From Sweltsa coloradensis (taxonomy: Eukaryota > Arthropoda > Insecta > Plecoptera > Chloroperlidae): a DNA stretch of 64,000 nucleotides. The first letter of the stretch is position 1. Each line of letters begins with the position of its first letter. Positions 1 to 11,200 of this stretch are shown piece by piece. The notes beneath the pieces were generated by a model. That model saw only the letters and a program-made list of their open reading frames with translations. It was not told the DNA's origin and searched no databases. Position numbers and translations under genes: made by a program. The stretch is from assembly GCA_024449915.1 (NCBI GenBank), contig JAMZAV010003199.1, forward strand, positions 1 to 64,000, given 5' to 3'.

Positions 1-2591
1 CCGGAAAAAAACTTAGCAAAAAAGGTGAAAAAACCAACGAAAAAAGGAAAAAACCCCCCAAAAGAAACTTACCAATGATTTAAAAAAGTAGGCTAGGGCC
101 CCTACCTCTGGGCCCTTGTCTTTATTCAGGAATCTTTGTTTCCACTGATCCTTCCATTTTTTTTAAAAATTAGGCAAAAAACAAAACCTAGCCCCACCCT
201 TTCAACAGCTCCACGGATAGCCTAAAAATAAAACCGAGGCTATCAGGGGCTTTCGGTAGACCTGGTCCTCCCGTAGGCCTCTTATTGGGGCTGAATCGTC
301 GAGGCCCCCTTTTGCCCGGGCGCAAAACGCCCTTTGGGGGCGACAGCCGCGACACGCAACGCTCCATTTCGACAATGGGGCAAGATCCGCCCCGGTTCCA
401 GCTAAAATAAATGAAAAAAAATCAATTAGCCAAAAATAACTTGTTTTAGAAGACCTAGGGGATCCCTATGTGGCTAAGGGTCTAGAGAAAATACTATCTA
501 GCCCCGGCTAGACCCTAAAAACTTGAAAAGTCTGGGTAGGGCTGGGCCTTTCATTTTTTGAGGTTAAACCCTGCCTAGGGCTTTGGTCCTAGGCTAGCCC
601 TATTTTCTTCGGTTGGGCTTTTTGGCATGCGTGAGGGGTAGGGGAAAGGGTTTGCTTTTAAGCGTTTTGGGGTTTTTAATGAAATTTAATCCCAAGTAGG
701 CCAAACTATACGCGCATCGCCCCCCCCCCCAAAACCCCCGTAAATGTTTTCAGACCCCAACCAAGAAGTTCGGGCTAACCTGCCCGACAAAAGGGCCCTG
801 GGCTAGCCCCTAGACGACAAAAGCCCCTACCTTGGCCACCCCTAGCTGAAAAAGGGCCCTATCTAGGCAGGTCTAGCCCTACCCTGACACAAGGACTGTG
901 GTGGTATGTACGAACACATGGTATGCCTAGCCCTTAGAATATTTCTTAGGTTTAAGCTAGAAAAGCGTTTTAAAAACCTCGTTTTGGTTTATCCCAGGGG
1001 CCCCTAGGCCTAGCTACCCTAGCCCACCTAGCCTAGGCCCTAATAATTTTTACCAATTGTAAGGGGGTATGCGACTAGGGCCCAGCCTAGGGCCAAGCAC
1101 TAGGGACTAGATTATTCAAACTCAACCTTTCCTTTTTCAATTTTGATGATTGGCTCACCTAGCATCTCCCCTGGGTATAGCCTAGGAGGGGCCAGGGCAG
1201 GCCTACCCGGCCCACCCTAACCCTACTTTGTGTAAACAATCACTTGGCCAAACCTTTTTGGGGAAACCTCTTCCAAATTTGGTGCAGAGTGCAGATAGAC
1301 TTTTTTTGCCCGAAAAAACCGTAAAACAATTTTATAGACTGACAGCGAAAATGAACTGTTTTTGAAATGAAAACCTCGCCTACTGGGCCCAAAACATTTT
1401 GCGCGACGTCTTGTTAAAAACAAAAGTCCGGTACCCAAAGTAACCCAACCTAAAACGCGCGGGAAGTTAAAAGTATTTAAAAGTTGCAAGGATGTTACCA
1501 CGTAAAAAAAATTTTTTGGGTTTTTTTATTTTGGGTTTAAAATTTTAACAATATTGTGTTTAATGGATGAGCGAGCGAGGGGGTAGCGAGCGGAAAACGA
1601 AGACTTCAAATTTTTCTGACCCCCCCAAAAAATTTTTTGCGCGGGTTTTTTTTTTTTTTTGTTTTTTTTTTTTTTTTTTTTTCCCCCGTTTGTTCGCTCG
1701 ATTCCGGGGAAACGCATAGCGATCTTGATGAAAAAATTTTCCCCCCCCCCCACCTTCTTTTTTTTCTGAACTTAGGGTGTATTGTTTTTTGGTCAACAAA
1801 AAATTTCTCATAAAAATCGTACTTTTTTCGATTTTTTTTCGATTTTTAGTGCGATTTTTCGTGACATTTGGGCCGATTCTCCCAACGGGTGGGGAGAACG
1901 TTCATATTTCACTGGGCATTAAGATTATGGTGATGTAGTACCTTTTAAAAAAAAGTTGAAAAAATTAGCTAGAATCCATAGAAATAAAGGTTTTAATATT
2001 AGTTTTTAAATTTTTTTAGTGCGATATTTTCGTCACATTTGGGCCGATTCTGAACAAACGGGTAGGGCTACAACGTTCAGATTTCACATGGGACATTAAG
2101 GTTATGGTGAGTAGTACCTTTTGAAAGAAAAAGTTGAAAAAATTAGTCAAATCTACAGAAATAAAGGTTTTAATATGAGGTTTTAAAGTTTATAATACCA
2201 ATTAAAACAAATAACAAAAGAAACTTGAAAAACAATCACCTCCCCCAATGCATTCAAAAAGCACTTGCAAAGGAAAAGTGCAAACAAACGCACAAAACGC
2301 AAAAAAACTTACAAAAAAAAAAGTCATCCATCAACGCGGGGACTTTAGCGTTTTCCTATTAACTATTTATCATCAAATATGTGAAAATGAGAAAGGTCGG
2401 CCATTTTGAATTATTCGATTCCCGGGGGTTTGATCTTTACCCCCAAAAAATAGCAGAGGTTAATTTGGAGGTTAAACTAACCCCCAAAAACTGCCTAACC
2501 TCCCTTTTTTGAATACCGAAACGGGGGTTAGCTCGGCTACCTCCAAATTTAACCTCGATTTTTTTTTAACCCCGCTTTGTGAATCTGGGCC
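1..2591. repeat. Tandem TIR element, copy 1 (left part cut by window edge)
   Basis: Right part of a large non-coding element repeated head-to-tail in this window. Position 130 matches 6321 and 11980 in the next two copies. The copy ends at 2591 with a terminus whose reverse complement starts GGCCCAGATTCACAAAGCG, matching the left terminus of copy 2 that begins two bases later. The first 1.3 kb is unusually rich in TAGGCC and CTAGCCC words. Bases 1558-2357 are an extra insertion absent from the other copies. Homopolymers are stretched relative to copies 2 and 3, suggesting poor consensus here. No protein family is recognised in either strand. Confidence 0.75.
1558..2357. repeat. Insertion in TIR element copy 1 with an internal 170-bp tandem duplication
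   Basis: About 800 bp missing from copies 2 and 3, which run directly from ATATTG..TTT into TTAACTATTTATCATC. It starts with a GAGCGAGCGAGGG stretch and ends near ACTTTAGCGTTTTCCTA, a phrase also seen at 51580-51650. Inside, 1848-2017 and 2018-2190 are two copies of one unit (AGTGCGAT..GACATTTGGGCCGATTCT..AATAAAGGTTTTAATAT). It resembles in layout the repeats at 51.3 and 61.4 kb. The span 1620-1760 is long T, A and C runs. No coding signal is seen; it may be a non-autonomous element. Confidence 0.5.
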
Positions 2592-2720
2592 AGGGCCCGA
2601 TTCACAAAGCGAGGTTAAATTTCGGGGGTAAACCATCTAACCTCCGTTTTTAACCTTCCGCTCTAACCCCCAAATTTACCGTCCTTTTTTAACCTCTGTT
2701 TCCGTATTCACAAACGCATT
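2417..2720. repeat. Abutting inverted termini of TIR elements 1 and 2 (palindrome)
   Basis: The right end of copy 1 and the left end of copy 2 meet with one base (2592) between them, making a large imperfect palindrome centred near 2592. Both arms carry GCTTTGTGAATC/GATTCACAAAGC and then alternating TAACCTCC and CCCCC runs. Equivalent positions are 7903-8400 (arms separated by 197 bp) and 13560-13732 (left arm only). An inner hairpin GGTTAGC-TCG-GCTAACC is intact in copies 2 and 3. Confidence 0.7.
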
Positions 2721-3059
2721 TTTTACTGTGGAGTAGCCAGAGGTAAAACTAGCTCAAACGATGACGCAATTGATGACGTCATGAATTTCAGCCATAAGAT
2801 TGTTGCTTTCAACACAACCATAGAAGAGTTTTAATTAAAGATTGTTTTGGTACGAATTTAAATTATCATAATATTGCAAATCTTTGTGTTTTTGTTAGTG
2901 TAAATATAAGTAAAATAGTGTAATAAATTGTTTTTATTACTCAATATTATTTATTTTCTTACATTAATATTTTATTAATATATTATTAATTTAGTGATTC
3001 ATTAAATTATGTAAATGTTTATGTATCAGACATCAGAATATCATTTTCTAGTTACCACC

Positions 3060-4200
3060 ATGAAATTTGCATGTATGTATAGAAAATAATATGATTATTA
3101 ATAAATCCAGCGGAGAGGCAGCTATAAGTCAAATATAAACAACCCCTAAACCGACCCCTTAAAATTGGAATGGGGTCTTAGCTTGTACCAAAATACATTA
3201 TGACATTTCAAATTACTTATTAAAAAACTTTTTTGTCAATGTATTTTTAATTCACATTAAACTACTCTTCTTTCCACAAATCCACGTTTTTCTCCACCCC
3301 AACCCATAATAGCCTATGTAATTGTTTCTCTAGATACCTGTAATTACAGCACTAAACTATGTAGTGAGATCTTAGTGAGTGAGTTATTAGCATGAATTTT
3401 GGGTTTGAAGATACATTAAAAATAATATGATATAAATAATCCAACGGGAGGCAAGCGATATTCCACCCCTATGTATTCCCTACAACCCTTAACGTTAGAA
3501 TGAGCGTTGGGATCGTATTTATATTGTTGAATATTTTAGTTCAAATAAAAAATCATGTCGTTAACGTGTTTTGATCCATCACAAAAGTACATTCCACAAC
3601 CCCTATTTTTTCACCCTCACCCCCTAATTAATTTACTATTTAGTGGACTACACTGATAGTAAGTTGCCACTTGCCAGCATGAAATTTGCATTGAGGATAC
3701 ATAATATCTTGATTATAAATAATTTTTCTATATATTTGGTTAGTCGGAAACACTCCCGCAGGTGGATTGTTAATATTGACAAAGTTACATTCAGAAATTA
3801 AAAAATCCTCCCGATCGGGGTTCGAACCAGAGTCTTTGGAATGTGGGAGACCACGATCGGGATGGATTTTTTAACTTCTGAATTGGTTAGAAATTATTAA
3901 TAATAATGTGCGGGCAAGCGATTTTTCACTACTTTCTCCCTGCCACCAAGGGTTAGCGTATTTTACGCTATTTGAATATTTTTACTGCAATAAAAAAAGG
4001 TAGTCAACGTATTTTGATGATTCAACTACAAAATATCCATTTCTATAACACCAATAATTACATTACACAATTCACACACCAATACACTAAAATAGAGCCT
4101 GCTTTTTTGTGGTGTCTCATCCGTAGAAGTTTTTTCGCATATTTTACATTTTTTCAGAACCATAATATATTATTCATTGTACCATTCTTTTGAATATAAC
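3060..4200. repeat. Diverged ~330-bp internal tandem repeat in TIR element
   Basis: Three related blocks begin near 3112, 3445 and 3905, each with a GGCAAGC(G)AT-type word, then CCCCTA/CCCTT text, a 'tagaatg(g)ggt..gta' stretch and finally GCATGAA(A)TTTG followed by a 'gatacata..aatatgatta' tail. The third spacing is longer because the 93-bp palindromic insert lies inside it. The same blocks recur at about 8750-9860 in copy 3, so this duplication predates the tandem array. Confidence 0.5.
3790..3882 (-). repeat. 93-bp palindromic insert with tRNA T-arm-like core
   Basis: The ends TTCAGAA(A)TTAAAAAATCC and GGATTTTTTAACTTCTGAA form a terminal inverted repeat of about 26 bp, each followed inward by CCCGATCG/CGATCGGG. 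The core on the minus strand contains GGTTCGAACC inside CCCGATCGGG arms, like a tRNA T-arm with a B box. No A box or full cloverleaf is seen. It is repeated at 9429-9517 in the next element copy, so it was present before the array formed. Confidence 0.55.
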
Positions 4201-7200
4201 ACACACACCACATCGAATAGTATTATAACCTAGCTAGGATTGCAATCATATTAAAAATATTTAAAAATAAATTCACAATTTTTTATTTTTTAATAATAGA
4301 TCCAGTTGTTAATGATGTAAATTGACAGCATACAACTGGTCAAGAGAACCTCCCCCATAACATGATGAACTTGGAAGCCGAACCACGGCCACCATTGGTA
4401 ATCATCAATCCTGGTATACGTGGGGGAAATGGTAGTGAATTGGTAATTGTAAATTCCAAGATAGTATATGGTAAACACAATTTAAATTTCAAATTAATTT
4501 ATTTATATCATACATAGTATATAAATCTTGCAAAGAAGAACACAGGAAAATTATGGCAGGCCTACTCTTTTACCTTAAAATTATTAAAAGTTATTCGAAC
4601 TACCTACAGAGCTAGAAAATTCATATGCCCAATTCCAGATAGCCCGCCAGACAACTACTATGCAGGTACGGGCAAACAAATACTAACTGTTTCAGTTGCC
4701 TCGGATGGCAGTAGGCTGATTGGGGTCATATGCAAGACAAGACTTATATTTTCTGGGAATAAATCAACATCAATATTTAATACAATCAATTACAATAGCA
4801 TCTATTTTTCAACTTCGAATGATCTCTGGCAAGGGAAAATTTTACTAGACTTGCCCAGTTGCAAGTTTTAGGAAAATTTTCAAGCCTAAACCTAGAATAA
4901 ACAGTCTCTTAAAAACATGCTTATTATTACGCAGTGGTGAGCCTCCAAATTACTCAATACAAAATTCCTAGCATCTTTTTAAGGTTTTTCACATGTAAAT
5001 CATATTTTTTTTCAGGATGGGGCAATTTGGCTGTTCAGAGAATTCTAATAATATGGTTATAATAATAATTTATTTTTTCTCCAGAGTGTTATGATTGGCC
5101 ACTATGGCACTGCAAATGGGGGTCCAGGAACTGTCCTAGAAACATTTTAGTTTTATAGATTATGCAAACAATAACATATTGGCACTAACTTTCTATATTT
5201 TTTTATTTAGAATAATTGAACCAAGACTCTGCTTGTCATGTTTACCAACCAAGATGTATCATTTAGTTACCAACAACCCCAAAACTGATTTGAGAGTTGT
5301 TGACTTTAGATCAAAATAGAATCGTAGCGCAATTAATTGCCTTTCACACTTCAATCCCTCGAGTAGCTAGTACGCAGGTCAGGGTTGACGACGCGGTCCA
5401 GTCCGGGTGATTGAGGTGCTGGTAGGCGTACGGGGAGAAGTCACAGCCCACAGGTACCGTTAGTTGGCGTATTCTGTTCAACAACCTGAAAAGGATAAGA
5501 CAGAATTCTGTCAATGGTATTTTCTCTCACTACATGTTCAAACCAAACCAAAATGTAGTTTCCCAATAGTATGTCTAGACAGAGTTATTGATGTTGAAAA
5601 ACCATAAATATATAGTACCTCCCGTACTGTAGACCTATTGTGCACCTTGAATGTAAAGCTACATGTGGTTTGCTCTATAATTCTCACCTGTGTAGGCCTA
5701 TGTAACTATTTTAGGCCTAGGCCAAATATTTTAATTTTATGAACAGCAATATTTTAGTAGGCTTACATACTTTTTATGGTAATATTTTTGATTTTTTGAC
5801 ACTTGTAGCTTTAATTTATATTATGCTCTATTTAAACTGAAATAAACCAACATAATAGTTAGGTAGGCAGAGGCCTAAACCAATTTAGAATTTCTCAATT
5901 CTCATTTGCACAAAATTCAGAGTCAAAAACATAACAACTCATTAGGCCTAATATCACAGTTTGCTAAACTATGTAGGGGCCTATGGTGCCCGATAACATT
6001 CTACCTACTCGTTCCAAGAACTTATTTTCAGCTGGGGCGATGCCACCTGAGAATTTAATAGGGACTTATTGATGAGCTACTTGTAGGTACTTAAAATATT
6101 TTTTAAATTTTTTATTAGTAGGCTACCTTCTTTATAGCTACATGGAGACTTCAACTATTAAGGACCGATTAGCTAATTATCATCTAGAGATAACATAAAT
6201 CCTCTTCATAGTCGATTAAAATCCTACCGGTACTATCAATATGTGTAACACGACAGGAGCCAAAAATGGTCTTAAATAAGTAGGCCTAGTGTGCCTACCG
6301 TCTATGCATCTGTCTATATTCAGGATCTTTGTTTCCACTGATCCTACATTTTTCTTAATAACCTTAGGCCTAAAAACAAAAAGCCTAGCTCCTACACCTA
6401 TTCAACAAACAGCAATCTAGCCATACGCCTACAAATATCACCGAGGCTGATCTTAGTCGGCCTTCTGGTAGACTAGTCCTACCGTAGGCCTAATTACTTA
6501 GGCGCTGATCAGACGAGGAACCCGTTTATGATCACGGACTCGAGCACGAAACGTCCCTTGGGGCGCAGCGGCAACCCACGCAACCGCGTCCATCTGCTGA
6601 CAACTGCGGGCAAATGATCCGTCCGGTTCCAACTACAATAATGAAACAAAATTAATTAAGACGATAATAACTTTTGTTTTAGAAGAAGACCTATGGATGC
6701 CTATGTAGGCTAAGGTCTAGAGCAATACTATACTAGACCCGGCTAGACTTAAAAGCTTGAAAAGTCTGGGTAGGGCTAGACCTTCACATTTTGAGTAAAC
6801 CTGCCTAGGGCTTTGGTCCTAGGCTTAGCCATTATTGTTCGGTTGGGCTTTTAGCGCATGCTTTGTAGGGGCTAGGGTGGAGGTTGCGTGAAGCGTGTTG
6901 GTGTTTAATGAAATTTAATACCAAAGTAGGCCTTACATATTGTATCCCTTACATAGTACGCGCTTTGCGCCCCCAACCCCATAAATGCTTTCTCAGCCCC
7001 AACCAAGAAGTTCTGGCTAGACCTAGCCCGCACAAGGCCCTAGGCTAGCCCTAAGACTGACACAAGACCCCTACTTAGCCGCCCTATCTGGCAGCAAGGC
7101 ATATCTTGGCTAAGTCTATAGCCCTGCTTGACACAACGCCTGTAAGGCTGGTATTACGTAACACATGGCTATGCCTATAGACCTTAGAACATTCTGCTTA

Positions 7201-8074
7201 GGCTCAGGCTAGCAAAGCGTTGTTAAAAACTCGTTTATGTTTTATCCCATAGGGCCTAGGCCCTAGCTAGCCCTCAGCCCTAGCGCACAGGGCTAGTAGC
7301 CTACAATACTTTGTCCAGATTGTATGGCTATGCGAACTAGTTCCTAGGGCCTAGCCTATGGCCAAGCACTAGCTTAGATTATTCCAATCCATCACTTACC
7401 TTATTCACTTCCTGATGATTGGCTAGCACCCAGCATCTCCACTGGATACAGGCCTAAGGCTAGGCTAACCCTACCCTACTTTCGACGTAAGTCTCTTGGC
7501 CTTTTGTGTATCAATCCCTTTGGGGTCTTGGCCAATCTCTTGGCAAAACCTCTTCACATTCGGCTGCAGAGTGCAGTATAGACTGTCTATGCTCGAATAA
7601 AACCGTAACACATTTTTTGATAGAACTGACACGAAAATATCTAGTATTTTGAAGTGAAAGCCCCTCGGCCTACTGGCCAAGTCTTTTGAGCTATCGTCTT
7701 GTTTACAAACAAACGTCCGTGTACCGAACCTAACCTAAAACAGCTCGGGAAGTTAAAAGTATTTCAATTGTTGCAATGGATGTTACACACTAAAAGATTT
7801 TGTGTTATTTATTTGAGTCTGAGATTTCAAACAATATTGGTATGTTACATTAACTATTTATCATCAATTCTAAGTGAACAGGTCTGCCATTTTGAATTAG
7901 CGATTCCGGGGGTTAGATCTTTACCCCCAAAAAATAGCAGATGTTAAGTTGAGGTTTCAACTAACGCCCAAGACCTGCCTAACCTCCTTTTGTGAATACC
8001 GAAACGGGGGTTAGCTCGGCTAACCTCCAAATTTAACCTCGATTTTTTTTAACCCCGCTTGTGAATCCGGGCCC

Positions 8075-8271
8075 AGGTTGTTTTGTGCGAATTTCTTGTG
8101 ACAAATTGCGTTCTTGAACGAAAAAAACATAAAAAAAGCGAATGGCCCAATGGGGCCCGCCTTCTAACAGTTTTGTGGGGTTTTAAGTGAAACAAACGAA
8201 AATCTTTGACATCCATCATGACTACAGTAGCCATGCATACTGTAAATCCTCTTTTAGGGTAAGAGTCTCCT
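8075..8271. other. Spacer between TIR elements 2 and 3
   Basis: A 197-bp stretch lying exactly between the right terminus of copy 2 (GGGCCC ending 8074) and the left terminus of copy 3 (GGGCCC starting 8272). It has no counterpart at the copy 1/copy 2 junction and does not match the unique DNA right of 13732. No gene is recognised in it. Confidence 0.55.
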
Positions 8272-11200
8272 GGGCCCGATTCACAAGCGAGGTTTAAATT
8301 TCGGGGTAAACCTCTTAACTCCGTATTTAACCTCCACTCTAACCCCCAAATTTTAACCTCCTTTTTTAACCTCTGTTTCCGTGATTCAACAACGCATTTT
8401 ACTGTGAGGTTAGCCAGAGGTAAAAACTAAGCTCAAACGATGACGCAATTGATGACGCATGAATTTAGCCATAAGATTGTCGCTTTCAACACAACCAATA
8501 GAAAAGAGTTTTATTAAGGATTGTTTTTGGTACGAATTTCAATTTATCCCATAATATTGCAAAATCTTTTGTTTTTGTTAGTGTAAATGTTAAGTAAAAT
8601 AGTGTAATATTTATTTTTATAATATATTATTTAATTTAGTGATTCATTAAAATTAGTGTAATGTTTAAGTATCAGCATCAGAATATTGCATTTCTAGTTA
8701 CCACCATGAAATTTGACTGGTATAAGAAAATAATATGATTATAATATCCGCGGAGAGGCAAGCTATTAAGTCACAATTAACAACCTAAACTCACCCTTAA
8801 AAATTGGAAATGGGTATTAGCTTGTCAATACATTTGACATTTCAAATTACTTATTTTAAATTTTTTTGTCATGTCTTTTAATCACATTAAACTACTCTCT
8901 TTCTCACCACAAACACGTTTTTCTCCACCCCAACCCTATGCGTATATTGTTGTTCTCTAGATACCTTGTAATTCCAGCCTAACTATGTAGTGAGATTGCT
9001 TAAGTGAAGTGAGTTTATTAGCATGAATTTTGGGTGAAGATACATTAAAATAATATGAAAAATAACTAATTAACGGGGAGCAAGCGATATTACAGCCCCT
9101 ATATTCCTACAACCCTTCCGTTAGAATGGCGTTTGGTCGTATTTTAATATGATTTTTGAATATTTAGTTGAAATAAAAATCATGTCTTAATTACACGTGT
9201 TTTTTGATCCAATCAACAAAAGTTATCATTCCACAACCCTATTTTTTCACCCTCACCCCTAATAATTATACTATTGTGCCTAGCACTGGATAGTAAGTTG
9301 CCACTTGCCAGCATGACAATTTGGCATGGGAATACATAAGAATTTGATTATAAAATAATATTTCTATATATTGTTTGGTTAGTCGGGAACACTCCCGCAG
9401 GTGGAATTGTTAATATTAAAAAAGTACATTCAGAAATTAAAATCCTCCCCGATCGGGTTCGAACCAGAGTCTTTGGAATGTGGGAGACACGATCGGGATG
9501 GATTTTTTAACTTCTGATGTATTAAATATTAATAAATAATGTGCGGGGGCAAAGCGATTTTTCACCACTATACTTCTCCCTGCCCCAAGGGTTAGCCGTA
9601 TTGTTACGCTATTTGAATCTTTTACTTGCCAAGTAAAAAAGGTGTCAACGTAATTTTGAATGATTCAACTAACAAATATCCATTTCTATAACAACATAAT
9701 TACGATAAAGAACAATACACAATTCACACAGGACACAATACAATAAAAATTAGAGGCCTGCTTTTTTGTGGGTGTCCTCATCCTAGGAAGTTTTTTCTGC
9801 ATATTTACATTTTACGAACAGAATCATATAATTATTCATTGTACATTCTTTTGTATATTCTATATATAACACACACCACATCAGTATTATAACCTACTAG
9901 GATGCATCCATATTAAAAAAATATTTAAAAATAAATTCACAATTTTTTTGATTTTTTAATAATAGATCCGTTGTTAATGATGTAATTGAAAGCAACAACT
10001 GGTCAAGAGAACCTCCCCCATAACATGATGAACTTGTGAAGCCAACCACGGCCACCATTGGTAATCATCATCCTGTATACCTGGGGAAATGGTAAGGGAA
10101 ATTGGAGATTGTAAAATTACAAGATAAGTTGGGTAAAACACAATTTAAATGTTCAATATTTATTTTTCATACATAGTATATAAATCTGCAAGAAGAAGCA
10201 CCAGTGAAAAATTATGGCCAGGCCTACTCTTTTACCTTAAATTATTAAAGTTTTGAACTACCTACAGAGCTAGAAATTCATATGCCCAATGCCAGATAAG
10301 CCCGCAAACACTAACTAATGGCAGTTACGGGCAACCAATAATACTTTTCAGTTGCCCGGATGTCCAGTAGGCTGTTGGGGTCATATGAAAAGAAGAAGAC
10401 TTAAAATTTCTGGGAATAAATCAAAAAAAAAAACAATTCCAAAATCTTTATACAATAACTTACAATATCATCTCTTTTTCACAACTTCGAATGCTCTCTG
10501 GGCATGAAAAATTTTACTGACTTGCCAGGTTGGCAAGTTTAGAAAATTTTCAAGCCTAAACCTAGAATAAAACAGTCCCATTAAAAACATGCTTATGATA
10601 TAAGCAGTGTGCCTACAAATTACTCAATACAAAATTCCCTAGCATCTTTTTAAGTTTCCAACATGTAAAATATATTTTTTCAGACTCAAATTTGGCTTTC
10701 AGAGAATAATTAATAATATTGGTATAATAAGAGAATTTAATTTTTCTCCAGATTTTATGGTGGCCACTATGGCACATGCAATGGGGTCCAGGTGACTGTC
10801 CTAGACACATTTTTAGTTTTATAGATTTATGCAACAATAAATATTGCAATAACTTTCTAATATGTAGTTATTTATTAGAAATATTGAACCAAGAACTCTG
10901 CTTGTCATGTTTACCAACCAAGATGTATCATTAGTTACCAACATACCACAAAACTGATTTGAGAGTGTTGACTTAGATCAATAGAACCGTAGCGCAATTA
11001 TTTACTTCACACTTCAATCCCTTCGAGTACCTAGACGCAGGTCACTGACGACGGCGTCCAGTACCGGGGTGAATGAGGTGCTGTAGGCATACGGAACGGG
11101 GAGAGGCAACAGCCGCACAGATACGTAGTTGGATATTCACCGTTTCAACACACCTGAAAAAGTATACAATATTAAATGTCAATTATTTTCTCTCAGCTAC

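Larger units (their letters stand above)
2593..8074. mobile_element. Tandem TIR element, copy 2 (complete, 5.48 kb, non-coding)
   Basis: Complete unit from GGGCCCGATTCACAAAGCG (2593) to GTGAATCCGGGCCC (ending 8074). The termini are inverted repeats: about 20 bp match nearly perfectly, and weaker similarity continues for some 110 bp to a second ATTCAC/GTGAAT pair (near 2700 on the left, about 7990 on the right). The terminal zone is filled with GGAGGTTA/TAACCTCC words in both orientations, like the subterminal transposase-binding repeats of DNA transposons. The interior holds a 330-bp diverged repeat (3060-4200), a 93-bp palindromic insert (3790-3882) and a TAGGCC-rich stretch (6690-7470). No open frame is long or recognisable, so if this is a transposon it is probably non-autonomous. 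A satellite-like segmental repeat is the alternative. Confidence 0.65.

Noticed and set aside
1..1250. Telomere-like or subtelomeric repeat because of TAGGCC/CTAGCCC words
   Set aside because: The words are not in tandem register, occur again inside the 5.46-kb unit at 6.7-7.5 and 12.3-13.1 kb, and do not form a telomeric hexamer array.
1526..1811. Lys-rich ORFs of 75-83 codons
   Set aside because: They come from T and C homopolymer runs in low-quality sequence.
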